A stretch of 64,000 nucleotides of DNA, taken from contig JAMXBD010000367.1 in assembly GCA_024138025.1 (NCBI GenBank), forward strand, positions 434,001 to 498,000. Reading direction: 5' to 3'. The DNA is from Combretum micranthum (taxonomy: Eukaryota > Streptophyta > Magnoliopsida > Myrtales > Combretaceae). The notes below the pieces were generated by a model. The model did not search any database. It was not told the DNA's origin and saw only the letters and a list, made by a program, of their open reading frames with translations. Position 1 is the stretch's first letter. The number at the start of each line of letters is the position of its first letter. Position numbers and translations under genes: made by a program. Below are positions 47,371 through 60,185 of this stretch, piece after piece.

Positions 47371-49646
47371 TTAGCTGCGGACTGATCGGTTTCCTAGAGC
47401 TGATGCAGCTGATTCAACATTTATAAGCAAGGAGGTATACACCTTCTGTTTTAAACGATCAACCGTCTCCATAATCGTGCTGCTATTGTTATCCACACTT
47501 CTCTTGTTTCTTAATTTATCCAACCATTCACTTGAATGCTTCAACTGTGACAATGTGACAGCAATGTTGTTGTTCGGTTCACTTTGTCGTCCGCCTTCCT
47601 TGGCTTTCTTCTCGGGGTTGCTTGCTCGAAATCCTTTATCTAGTGCACTCTCCAGGAATTTTAGAAACCAGGATTCCATTTCATTAAGAAGAATGCTCTT
47701 AAGTTCTTTCATCTCTTTTGTGCCGTCTCCTTTAGCCCATTCGAGTTTATGCGTGGTTATATGTTCGTCAGGTACCTTTGAAGACCTTAAAGCACCCTTT
47801 GAGGGAGTGGTGATGCCATTTTTGTTAGGCTTCTCATTGTCTAACGTTGGTTGATGAGCAGATAATGGAAGTGCCTTGTTCTTATTTGAGGATGATATGT
47901 TTAGTTGCTCGATTTGCTGGTATAGTGAGAAGAATTTGGTGAGTGAAATGTGGGGATGGTCTGATGATGTTGATGAGCATACTTCTGCAAATGTGCTAAA
48001 GCCAGAAAAACAAAAAAGAAAAGAACAAAACTAGTTGTGAGAGTTCGAGTGATAAAGTACAATTGTTTTGCAGATTATGTTCTGCCATTTTATCGACTTT
48101 TGTTATAGCCAAAATGGTTGCAATTGTCAATTATTGGCATATTGATCTCAAAATGTTGCACATTTCAATGACTTTTGGCTGTAAGTGGTTATAGAAGACA
48201 ACATGATAAATGTAGCAAACGGTCTTCAATAATAGTGGTTAAAAACCATAGACAGAAGCTTGACTTACTTGAGGCACTTGATCAAGGTTGCGGCTGTAGA
48301 TGCTTCCTTTTGAGCTTCTGCTGCAACCAAAGAGGCGAGGTGTCTTCTCTTGAGCACTCCCTTTTGAAGTAACAAAGCAAAATAAAAAGAAACCAGTCGT
48401 GTTTAATATAATCAAGATTGGATTAATGTTACTCCATAAGATCAATAAATTTTATGACTGAGCAGAAGCAGTACCTTAGCAGGCTTCGAAAGGCTAGCCG
48501 GGAGAGATGTCCATGGAAAAGCTTCTTGATGGTGATTGCTATCTTTATCTTTATTGCTAGAAGACAAGTTTGAATTGATGTTTTCTTGCTTGTTCGGCAT
48601 GCGTCTTATGCTTGTGCCTTTTGTTGGCGCTGGATTCTCCCCTGATGTAGCAGATGCATTGGGAAGAATCTGGGGAGTTGGAGGGCGAATCTGCAATGCT
48701 AGTGATAGCAGTTAAGTTCTTAGTTAAGGAAGGCAAGTTATATAAGAATTGTTATCTATATTCCTATTAAACACTGTTGGATTTAGCTCCACAACCAATT
48801 GATCAATTCGTTGGCAGTGCATTGACACTGCAATGATTCAAACTCGGGACAATATGCCCTGATACCTTATCAAATCTAGCTATTTTTAGATCAGTCGGTT
48901 GTAGAGTTAAATTTAACGGTCATTTACGTGTTCAATATAGATACCTTAATTTGAACCATCTTAGTGCCCTTTTTGGGGAGAAAGTAGAAGATAACAAAAC
49001 ACACCTGCTCCTTAGTCTCTTGCTGCCTCCCCTTGGATCCAACCCTCTTGCTTGATCCACCATTCTCATTCTCATTACTTTTTCCTCCTCCATTCGTTTC
49101 TGAATCACTTCCCTTATTCGATGCCATCACACCCTGCATATATCTTGATGCAACAACCACCTTCTCTTCTTTGATAACAATCTTCTTACCTGAGCTTTCA
49201 TCTTTTGCTTCGACTGGTTCCTTCGTCTTTGCACTACTAACAGAATCATTCTCTGGCATACTAGGACCCTCTGATGGAACCAACATCTTCATCAAGTCTT
49301 TCGGCTTACCAACAAAAGGATGCCTGCCAGGAATTGGTCTAACTCCCACTAGAACCGGCACTGGAGTCCCTGCTTCTGCTTTATCAACATAGAAGAACTG
49401 GCCAAGCTGCAACTGATTGTTCAAAATAAGTTCATTGTCTTCCTTTGAGAGAGTAGCGTATGTCGAATGAGACGAGTCGGATACTTTGATGAAAAAGCCT
49501 TGATTCGGCCACAGCTCTGATCCATCTAATGCTGGAACAATGCTGATAACTTGTAGAAGGACTGACCGGTGTTCGCCACGGACTTTAATGTTTGAGTGTA
49601 TGCTTTGGAGAAGCTTTATCAGCATTCCTGGTGTAAGTGATGCCAT
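47371..49646 (-). CDS. DUF936 family protein (four coding exons)
   Basis: This encodes a plant-specific protein of the DUF936 family with no established biochemical function. Coding exons on the minus strand are 49646-49005, 48690-48475, 48360-48269 and 47995-47371. All introns have GT/AG ends and the phases fit (0, 0, 2), giving 525 codons including the stop, or 524 residues. Residues 1-118 hold the family's N-terminal domain: [16 protein letters not shown], then ALLQVI-like [30 protein letters not shown] and [10 protein letters not shown] Ser/Lys/Glu/Asn-rich linker follows. A conserved helix, [19 protein letters not shown], begins near residue 289, and the C-terminal part has [13 protein letters not shown], a [11 protein letters not shown] block and [12 protein letters not shown]. 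No signal peptide or membrane segment is seen. The ATG opens the conserved domain, so the start is secure. Confidence 0.93.
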
Positions 49647-49655
49647 TTTATGTTT

Positions 49656-50793
49656 CTGTTTTCATAAATACTCTAAATCAATTTTCAACAAGTAGTTGCT
49701 TGTGCAATCAAATTGTTACACCACCCCAATTTAATTTCTATATCCCAAAAATTAATAGGCTAATTGTTAAGGTTAGAGCCATAACAATTTAACCTAAAAA
49801 CTTTTAAGTTTGTAGATATGAAACAAACTATTATTATAATATTTATTATATTCCGACATTACCTAGGTTAGTGTCATAATAATGTAATAGAAAAGTTTAA
49901 GCTTATAAATATTGCATGAGCTATTATATCTATGAATAACTATAATCACAAATAAGTAATTGTCGGGTGCTAATAGATCCTCTATACTCTCAAAACATGT
50001 GATCACCTTCCATAGCAATTGAAAATCTGTGCTTACATTCCAAAATGTGGCTATATATTTCCTAAAATTATTGCCAAAACCCATATTTAGCCGAGGTTTT
50101 GGGGTTTTACTGACAATCTGGGAGATAAAATGCATATGATTAAAAGGAGGAAAGATGGATTAGATAAAATAGTCTTAAATGCCTGAACTATAAGATAATA
50201 ACGTTTTGTAATCTTATTTTCTCCAAATATCATTGTACTTTGCTCTATATAAATTTTGTGAAAAAGAATTAAAATTCAATACAGTACACAACAAATATCT
50301 TGCTAAATCACATTAAAAAAAAGGAAGGGGGGAAAAAAGAAGAAAACATTGTGCCTCATTTTCACCGGTAAAACAAAATAATTTCTACAGATATCTTTTA
50401 ATAGTGTTTTATTTTCGATACATAAAAATCATGCAACTCATTGGATGCATTAGACATATACCAAACTCCAAATTGTCAACTCAAAAAAAAAAAAAAAAAA
50501 AAAGGGAGAGAGCAAACAATTATACATGGACATGAATACAAAGAAAGACATTACAACAATAGAAAAAAAAAGTAATATAACTTTTATATCTATGGATAGA
50601 ACCAGCGATAATGATTTTTGTCGACAAATTTTTACTTTTAGAGATAGTTTTTCTGTAATTAGATAATTTCTGTTTGTAAAACTCAATTTTCTTATGCTAA
50701 AAAAGTAGCATGATATGTTGAATACAACAAAAAAACAATATTAAAAAAATTAAAAGAGATGTGTCTGTGTTGGGGAGAAAGCAAAACCTTTAC
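49656..50793 (-). other. Probable 5' UTR intron of the DUF936 gene
   Basis: On the minus strand a donor CAG/GTAAAG occurs at 50794/50793 and an acceptor gaaaacag ends at 49656, nine bases before the ATG. This would place the leader exon upstream of 50794, in a purine/pyrimidine-rich stretch suited to a transcript start. Intervening sequence is AT-rich with a run of A at 50484-50503 and has no coding sequence. This is an inference from splice motifs only. Confidence 0.45.
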
Positions 50794-50794
50794 C

Positions 50795-52014
50795 TGGATA
50801 CAAAAAAAAAAAAAAAAATACACAGTGTCAGAGAGAAGAGATTATCCAAAATAGTCCTTGAACTGAGGAATGAGAAAATAAAATACACAAACATGAAGCA
50901 GAAAACATAGGTCCTAAGCTATGATCCAAAAGAAGAAGCAGCTATCATATTCACTCATTAGAGAATGAAACGATTACGTTTGATATACCTTTGCATGCCA
51001 GACAAGCAATCAACAACCACTCTTGGCTTGAAAGCCAAGAGAAAATAATTAATGTCTACTTTCATAACTTTAGACAAAGTTCCCTTTAATTTATACAAAA
51101 TGACTGGATTTGTCCCCCCACATATTGATATGCATGGAGGCTAAAAATCCATCATGCTGAAGGGTAGTTTGGTCATTTGGCTCTTGGTGGCACTTCACTC
51201 TTCCAAGTTGTTATGGAGGTTCCATTAAGAAAGGTGAGGGCATTCTTACGTCCCCTTCTTTTAAGACCGCATGTTGGTTTCTGTTTCTTTTGTTTAAAAA
51301 AAAAATTAGAGACTTAAAAATAAATATAGTAAATGAAATAAATTTATTTAATAGTGTGTGAGTTTAGATGTGACCAATCAATCGTGTCCAAATTAATAAT
51401 AGGATTATAAATTTTTCAAATAAGTATGATGCTTCTTTAGCCTCTGGAATGTATAAATGTTCCTAATTATCATCCCATCCGGAAGTTTAGTTCAGCAATT
51501 GACCGCGAATTTTGATTTAAAATATATTTATATCAACAAAATATATTAATTTAAAAGATTAATATTAGGTATCTCGAATACTACAAACGATACTATGATC
51601 TGATCATAAGAATATAAGCGCATATTAACGACATATGAGTTCACAATGGATGTGAATAAAAAAATAAAATATAAATAATTCTTAGAGGTTAAATATGATC
51701 ACAAGCCTTCCAAGACCTGTCCAACCCATTAGCATTTCGGTCAAATTTAGCATGGGCCTAGACCCAACTTACATTGACATAGCCCAAATCTTCACCCCAT
51801 CCCTCTAGCTTGAAGTATCAATTGCCAGCCATATAGCATCATGATAGCAGGCAATCTAGAGTCACTTGGCATCTCTTTTTCATTTGGGTTCAACATAGTC
51901 AAACGTGGATTATTGGACTCACCTTACAACCATGATAATCGTTGCTATCCACCTATTCGCCATAACCCACAACGTACTCAATCATCGATCCATCATCTAT
52001 AAGTAACCTCCCAT
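50795..52014. other. Putative DUF936 promoter and intergenic sequence
   Basis: It contains a perfect small hairpin at 51020-51041 (arm ctcttggctt, 2-bp loop) and a TATA-like tataaatta on the minus strand near 51090. Beyond about 51260 nothing is recognised. Confidence 0.35.
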
Positions 52015-52756
52015 AGTTGTTAAAATTAGATTTTACTCATACAAATCTACGAGTTTATGATTTTAAGAGGCCCTTCGATTTGACTTGTGTATAAATTTGT
52101 TTTTTTAGTAAAATTTTATGATTTTAAACTAAATCTATACGTAAACTCGGTAAAAACCTTACGTTTTTAATCAAGGTTACTGATTTCACCTATTTTAGTC
52201 AAATAGGTTAAAATATAAAATAACCATATTTTTACAAGCTTGTCAAATTTTTGGATTATATATCTTTTTCAATGCATTTTAATTTTGTTTTCATACATTC
52301 TCTCTATGTTTTTCTCTCCCTCCCCCCAATTCCCATGTTATATATTTATAGAATTCATTACAGTCGAGTTATAATTATAAACTTTACAAAAACTTATTTT
52401 ATTTCTATTACAATAATTAAAATTTTAAGATAAGTTGAAAAGTTAGACCCTCATTCAATTAATAACTTCTTTCAAACAAAATAATAGAAAAAAAACTTAA
52501 ATTTAACTTTACTCACTCTTTTTTTTATGTATGTTATATTATGAATTATGATTTATTATGAAAAAAAAAACTTAATTTCTTGATTTTTTTTTAACATCCA
52601 TTATGTATTTTAAGTTTTTTACGACTTATATAACACATCTATAGTTTTTGTAAGTTATTTTGCATAGATTGTAGAAACTCATATTTCTACATTCTGATTC
52701 TCATTCTACAGATTCTATAACTATTTTATGTCAAATCACAATTTTCACAACCTTAA
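52015..52756. repeat. Family E dispersed repeat
   Basis: The two ends, gttgttaaaatt at the left and aattttcacaac at the right, are inverted, and the sequence resembles 24843-25080 and 41295-41495. This suggests a non-coding DNA transposon of about 740 bp. No clear target duplication was found. Confidence 0.5.
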
Positions 52757-52929
52757 CCCCTCTTACTTCGTAAGAACAGTAATGTCATCTAGACTCTCTC
52801 TCGTACTGATAATCCATTCTTATGTCAATATGCTTGCTAATTTAAGAATTAGAACGGCCACATCAAACCCAATTCTAATGTGTTCATTGCCCCATTTTGT
52901 TTTGCACACATGAATCCCTTCCACCTATT

Positions 52930-54216
52930 TGTTGGAAAATTAGGATCAAAACATAGCGGAGATATATTTTATTTTTCATAAAAATACGAATCCTAAATCC
53001 CTAATGACGGATCCATGTGATTCAATCAAATTATAACGGATAGAATTACCTTTTTTTTATGCTTTCACTTATGGAAACTTAGATCTGAGATGTTGCAAAC
53101 GCAAACACCCTCTACTGTATCCACACAAATAAATTTCCAATTGGATTTTTGTATGTGTGCTAGCACGTAGGAATAATTCCTAATTTTTGAATCTCTCTCA
53201 AAAGGGTTTCTCTCTTTTTAAGTTACAAACTTTCTCTGTAATTTCTAATATGACGGCAAGCGTTTGTAAACCCTACCTCCTATTTATAAGATAAAATTAT
53301 CATGGACGATTTTACCCCTAATCATATTAGGGTTTCATGTTGACCTTATAAATGACAAATTTAATTCACCAACTAAAAATTTATTAATATTAATCCAATT
53401 AAGATTAATAAATGATCGGTTAATTCCCAATTTAGTTATCTATAATAACTCATGATCCAATTAATTCATTCTTTGTGTGTGACCATGTAGGTTCACTTAA
53501 TGTTGCCAGCAGCCCTAAAATACCTTTTAGACCTACAAGACATAATTAGTCTCTAGCAAGACATTATGCCTACCCAAATTAAGTAAAGATTGGTGATCCG
53601 ACTTTACATATTAACAGTCAGTTATTTAATCCTTTTGTTACATGATATCTTATAATTAAACATAAAGTATGGATCATATACTCTTATATTATTTAATCAT
53701 ATATTTCTTGATTCCAGAATATGACTGACTTAAACAATGATATTGAAAACTCCTTATCAATTCATTCGAGCATGCCATGCATTTCTCAATCTTACTCATC
53801 AAGAGGCCCAAAAGATATCTCTCTCAAATTAATAAGAGGAATAAATCCCATCTTAATCACTCAATTTCCTCTACATTATTTATATTATACCCAATCTCAA
53901 CCTTTGTAATTATCCGGTTAAAGATAATGTTTGATTGAGTCAAAACACAATATTCCTCATGTTGGAATCTATGGTGATTTTAAGTCTAAGGACTAAAACA
54001 ACACTGTCAATGAGAAATACTTAACGCATTGATCCATATAGTATTCTCATATTTGGTCAATCTAATACAATGTACTCTTAAATATATTCATGTGCTGGAA
54101 CGATATCATATATCCATGATCAGTAAAACATTCCATATAATGAACAATTAGAGATAATTTAGAATAAAGTTATTTTTTTTTTTATGGTTTTACTATTAAA
54201 GTCACATATTTCAACA
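52930..54216 (-). mobile_element. Copia-type LTR (minus orientation)
   Basis: The plus strand starts TGTTGGAAAATTAGG and ends ATTTCAACA, giving the TGTTG...CAACA ends typical of Copia LTRs. On the minus strand a TATA box (cttataaatagg, near 53287) precedes a gtagggtt and later gagagaaaccc leader, as in transcribed LTRs. The length is 1287 bp. Neither a primer-binding site nor a partner LTR is present, and the 5-bp flanks do not match (ctatt, atata), so it is a solo or truncated LTR. The frame at 53721-53909 is not a gene. Confidence 0.7.
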
Positions 54217-56639
54217 ATATAAGGAATAACAAACTTACTCATGAAATGATTTTATCAAGGTAAAAAGACCAATAATATATCTTGATAAAAAGGAATGACT
54301 TATAATATAAAGATAATAAATATCCAAATGACATAAAATCCATATGGCCTACAGCACATTACTAGCACTATTATCTTTTTCTGCCTCTACTGGATTGGAA
54401 CTAATGACAATAATATAATATAATAAGAGATAACCATGAATAAGTTTAGATAAATGGATGAAAATTAAGGAGAGTAGGTTTGATAGGGTTGTATGTTATC
54501 TTTAAAAAAAAAAAATTTTGCAATAATCACCCAGTTCATATATACATACACTATATATATAGTATGTATGTGTACATGTACGTACGTATGTATGCGGATA
54601 TAATAAACCGTAAAAAAGTTTTTAGGCGGAGATAAATCACCAAAATTGTCACTTTCTAATTTAGCAATATAAATATAGATATGGGAAGATAATGGGACAA
54701 ATAAATCACAAATAATATTATTAATATATTATAATAACAAATAATCATGGCATTAGTATACATAGTGTCTAATATTAATAGCATGTGACACTTTTCCTTA
54801 AATGTTGGTTTTCGTATACAGAAAAACTTTTTTTTTTTCCTCAGCAATCTAATTTAACATTTATTTATTCATTTGTTTACAAATTTTAAGTTTTTGTAAT
54901 GTAGTTGCTATGTTCACTATATTAAAATAATGGGAGAAAAATCGGATTTTATGGGTTGGAGAGTAGTCATCCTTGGAAAAAAAAAAAAAAGTTGCAATGA
55001 CCACTTATTTCATATGCTTTTATTTTTTTAGTACGAGCTATTAAGCAAGATTTAAAGTATAAGAAAAATTATAAATTGTAAGACATTAAAAGTGGGGTTT
55101 CCCCTTCAACACATAGACTATACGGTATAGTCTTATAGGTTTATTGCTAATCTCTGCATTTATATGAACGTATATATTTTTAAAAGAGTTATAATCATTT
55201 AAATTGTGGAAATGCAATATTATCATATGTTAAAGTTGTCATTTTTCGCTCAATAATGGAAAGTTTTTAAGTCCTTATTATCATCTTTTGCATAAAGGGA
55301 TTAAATGTTGGACACGGCATAGATAAAAGAAATGAGGTTAAGGGATATTTATAATGTATAGTTATAAATAATAAAACCAAAAGTTTATAAATAGTATTAT
55401 ATATGAAAATGTATAGAGAAGAAATGGTAAAAATGAGTATTATCAATGAAAATATTTAAATAACAAAACTTTTGAAATTATAAATCAAAGTAGAGATATC
55501 TATCCACGTAACTAGACATTGCTAGAGTACGGCTAGGTCAGGAATAGGCCCATTTTTCCCAAAAAAAAATGAAGAAATAGAAATTGTTAATTTTAAAATA
55601 TTTAAAACTTCAAATATAAAATAGACATAAAAAATATACGACTCTTTAATCCATACTCATTTAACATTATGAGGATGTGCCATTATTTATATACAAATAC
55701 ATCTCAATCAAGTTGAAATATTATCCACATGGGTGAGTATATCTTGAATCCACCATGGTCGGGGCAGTGAGGTCCGAACCAAACCATCCTCGGAGATGTG
55801 TACATGTAACCATCTAGTTAATAATTATATATGGCCAAAGAAATAAAGAATCATATATTTATCATTTCTATTAATGAAGTGATGGAAGGATGGTATCCAA
55901 GCTTTATCCTTTAAAGATTATATATAATTATATATGCATTTTCTAAATAGTTTGTAAATCTAAATTTGTTGGTAAAACTCTAAAGTTATGGGATTCAATA
56001 ACAATTTAGGTCAACAGCCTTATAATTTAGTCACATCATCTTGGTTTCTCAAGTGAGAGGTATTATGTTTAAATCCCCTTTCCATTGCAATGACCATAAA
56101 ATAACAATTTAGAATTTATAAGTATATTTTTAAAAGTTATACAAAATAAAATTATATATAAATAATTTAAAAATTCTATTTGCAACTCAAGGAGTAGTTT
56201 ACAATTATGCTCTAATTTGCACTAAAAAGTATACAAGGATTTTTCTTTTTTCCCATTTACATGCGTGTATATAAAATTAAGCTTATGCTATCATGCTTCG
56301 AAATGAAATCAAGGCGTATCCAGCCTAACCCCACATAATACATAAGCATTACATACAAGCTATCCAAAAAGATACCATTAATTTCAATCATTACTAATAA
56401 AATTTTAATTTTTGAAGCCATATAAGTCAATTCTAGAAACAACTGGGTTAGTAGTCGGAAAATAAACTTTTACAAATTATATTTCCAAAAGCTACTCTCT
56501 TGAGTAGATCATCAAACATATTTACAAATTAGTATCAACCATTAGGTACTTCAAAAGAATATGTAGAGTATCTAATCTCTCAAAACATAGTAGTAGGTTG
56601 ATATATCATATTATAAACCATGGGCTCACAGATGAGCCC
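54217..56639. other. AT-rich intergenic sequence
   Basis: No gene. A palindromic TA/TG/CA microsatellite (tatatata-gtatgtatg with acgtacgtatg) lies at about 54538-54596. The part after about 56270 may belong to the outer region of the family D element that follows. Confidence 0.4.
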
Positions 56640-58850
56640 TTAACAAAATACAAGTTTAAAAAGTAAAATTAAGTCTTAAATAATGCGTAATACCATATTT
56701 CCATGCATCATAATCATCCCACTCATCAAGAAATTCCCTAAAGTTCGTGCCATATCCCATGTAGTCATAAGAATCATTAGCACCGATAAAAGAAAACATG
56801 AGCCGAAGCCCAATATAATAGTAACATAAGCACACATAAGATGAACATGCACTTATTTTAATGCAATGCAGCAACCAATAAATTATATCATCAATTTTAA
56901 GTGTAACAAAACAATAATAGAGCACTCACACTTTGAACAATACACCATGGGAATCTGAAGATCCTAAGTAGCAGAAACTGCTCAGGGGTTGATATAAGCA
57001 GCCGAATACTTATATTCTTATAAGAACATGTATAATTATAGCTTCACTTTGGGTTCAGAACCATTACACATGTCTACTAATCTCACTCCATAATATCATT
57101 TAATTCAATTGGCACCATAGTCGTGAATTAGATCATATCACTTCTTACCAAGTTGAAGTAAACGTTACTTCAATATCTTTTGTCCTATCAGCTATCCACT
57201 AGGCCACTAATGAATTATCATTTACAATGATATAGGATGGCATAAGTGTCTAGCTACCGTGCTGGTATCACTTAGCAAAGTTGTCGCTCCTTGGACCAGA
57301 TTAAACAATACAAGCATAAGCAACATAAGCGTTTATATTATGTCATCTGGAAATTTTAATTCATTAGAGATGTCTATCCTAAACAAACAACAAGCATTTT
57401 AGTGCGTACTTAATTGAATCGATGTATCTTGTGAAATATCTGAAGATAGGCACAATCAAATAGAGGAATCTGTTCCTAAAGGAATCATCTCATATAAGGT
57501 TCAAATATCAGTCCATTTACCTACTTACACTTAATTAATTACTTAATTAAGTTTAGGTATCATATATCTTAATTTATCTATAAATTAATGTTGAATCCAC
57601 ATATAATTATTCAACTTAAATAAAATCTTCTACAAATAGTTAAATTAGTATTTATGTGTATATATATTTATTTATTCCTTATTATTTTTTATTTATTTAT
57701 TCATTTTTAATAAGAAAAAGGGATTTGTCGCCATCGCGATCGAGGTCATGATTCACATCACAGGCAGCATCATGCCTATGATCAAGGGCGTCTCAAATTT
57801 TCATAAACATATAGAGAAGATCATGCCTAGCATTACAGTCATGATCGAATCACGATTTAGATTGTGGTTGTGGTTTAGGTCATGAATTTCATGCTGAGAA
57901 GATCACAAGTATGATCATACCCATGATCTAACAAAAACATCCTTCTAAGAAGATAACACCTTATATCATGCTCGTGATGCTCAGGGTATTAACTCTTATG
58001 TTCTTTGTTTCAAATTTTTGAATTTTGTATCACCTAACTAGCTAATATGATCTTCTTTTCATCAAAAACACCTCAGCATTAACATATATTCTTCATATCA
58101 AGCTTCAATAAGTCCCTATAAATGCTATACATTTATCTACACATCTTTAACTTCATCAAACAACAAAAGATTATCATATATATGTTTAAGTATTGAACCA
58201 TCAACTTTTGTTACTAAACCCTTACTTATCTAACATCCATAACATAAAAAAAAAAAAAAAGAGTATGTGTTCAACAATAGTTTAACAAGTAAACTAAATA
58301 AACTCACCTATCTTACATAATAAACAAGATAATCTTTACTACTCTTTTCTTTTAATTTATAGAGGCTTACTCAAGCCTAAACTCAACCTAGTTCTTAGTT
58401 CTTAATTCTTAGTTCTTAGTTCTTAGTTCTTAGTTCTAATCTTCAAACTCACCTAAGAATCCATTGATATAGAAATTGGTTTTATGGAAGAAATAAGTAA
58501 ATAAATGAATGGAGTAAGTAAATAGTACTTTACCTAAATTGGTCTTGACTTGAAAATGGAAACTTAAGGGAATTTTAGTGATTTTTTAGTGAAATTTTGA
58601 TAAAGATGATGGAGCTTCCCTTGCTAGAAACAGCATCAGATTAAAGTCTATTTAGGGGTTTAGTTTTGTAATTTTACTAGGATAATTTATCCATAAAGTA
58701 ACTTTGACTTTAGGACCTTGTGGTATTTATCTAATCTTAATGAAATTATTGGGACTATGTTGGTGCATGGTAAGGTAAAGGCTATGGGCTCATGAACTAT
58801 GCTTTAGTAATTTGGAATTGGGTTTTCTATTAAGAAATGGGCATCTATGG
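56640..58850 (-). repeat. Family D LTR-like repeat, second copy
   Basis: This aligns in order with 1-538 plus 4694-6480. Common landmarks are aatcatcccactc, gggaatctg, the ttgatataag block, ccataatatcat, and gttgtcgctcc. The minus-strand frame 56925-56656 is an incidental open stretch. The variable tract at 57730-58000 is made of gatcatg/catgatc words. A 7-bp tandem repeat (ttcttag) occupies about 58391-58437. Ends are approximate. Confidence 0.6.
58391..58440. repeat. 7-bp tandem repeat
   Basis: About seven copies of gttcttag-like units in a row, one with a base change, inside the family D copy. Confidence 0.8.
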
Positions 58851-58854
58851 TTCT

Positions 58855-59045
58855 TGAACTTAAGATAGGGAGCTTTATAATCCTGTTGAAGGGACCGTCC
58901 CGTCAATAATCTAACCATTAAAATAAATATAATAAATGAGTGATTCAATCACTATTGAATATGGTATGAGTAGTTAAATGGTAACAGCTGGTCCCATCAA
59001 AATTAATGGCGGGACTGTAGAATTTTTCCTTAATACAAGAATATA
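58855..59045. repeat. Copy of the dispersed repeat found beside the MULE
   Basis: It aligns with 12480-12665 on the same strand and adjoins the right end of the family D copy. Confidence 0.6.
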
Positions 59046-60185
59046 AAATTGCCATAAAATTTCAGCCAAATTGAACTAGGAATTTATTTATATGAAAAGA
59101 TTTCTTAAAATGAATTATGATGCAAATTCTTATGGATTTAGGAATTTAAGAATTTAAGTTCAATTGAAAATGTTGAAATAGTGGGATAAGTAGACAACTG
59201 AGATGAATAACTCGATTATTAAATCTCTATTATAAATTTATTCCTTCCACAAATTTTATTATACTCACATATACATAATCACATACTAATATTTATATAG
59301 CTCTGCTAACTAAACTATTTACAACCAATTTCTATACTAATTACCAATAATATCTATCTATTTAAATTTAGAAAATTTGAGTATTTCATAAGCAACTAAG
59401 GATAGTAGTAACGAATTGTTAAAAGTACTACATAAGAGGGTTACCTAATGCACGTCATATTCAATGCAACAAACCTTAACAATAGATCTACGATTTTTCT
59501 TGGTCTATTTCATTTTTCACTCTAGTTGTTCAAATCATATGATGTGTATTTTCCTTTTTTACTCTTTCTTTTGCCTTCTTCTCCATTTTCCAGCGATTAT
59601 AATGAAAAGAGATAATTTGAACCCAACCCATATGAACCAATTAGATGATTACCACAACCTTAATATGATATAATTTTTATCAATCATTTCTCTACATGAT
59701 TCCATTGAAGTACCAAGTTCAACAAAATACCAATTTGGTTAGTCAAAACACCAATTTACCACCATACTTCCTTCGTACGGGAAAATAGGAGATCTATTGG
59801 ACAATTTCCTTGCAAATAATTAGAAAATTAGCGGATAATCTTGCAATAAATTAATTATAAAAAAAACACCTATGTCATCACCGAAGAGGAATCTATCATG
59901 AATTTCAACTCTTGTAAAGTTTAATTTTTTACCATATGTAAGTCCTTTATATAGATCTTATAATATACAGATAAATAAATTATAAAGAAAGGTAAAATGT
60001 CATTCAATATAAAATTAGAGGGTTTTATGGTCAACCTTATAGTATATAAATAATTATAAAGAAGGGTAAGGAATGTCATATGCTGTTAGATAAGATGGCA
60101 AAATAGTCCATTCAAATCAAATAATAAAGAAGGACAATGAACGTCATAGAGAAGGACAATAAATGAAATATTTAAAATTAGGTTT
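59046..60185. other. AT-rich intergenic sequence
   Basis: Nothing recognised; open frames here are short and have no family resemblance. Confidence 0.4.

Noticed and set aside
47477..47854. 125-codon plus-strand frame opposite the last DUF936 exon
   Set aside because: It is the antisense shadow of a well-supported coding exon.
49033..49392. 119-codon plus-strand frame opposite DUF936 exon 1
   Set aside because: Antisense shadow of the coding exon; no independent support.
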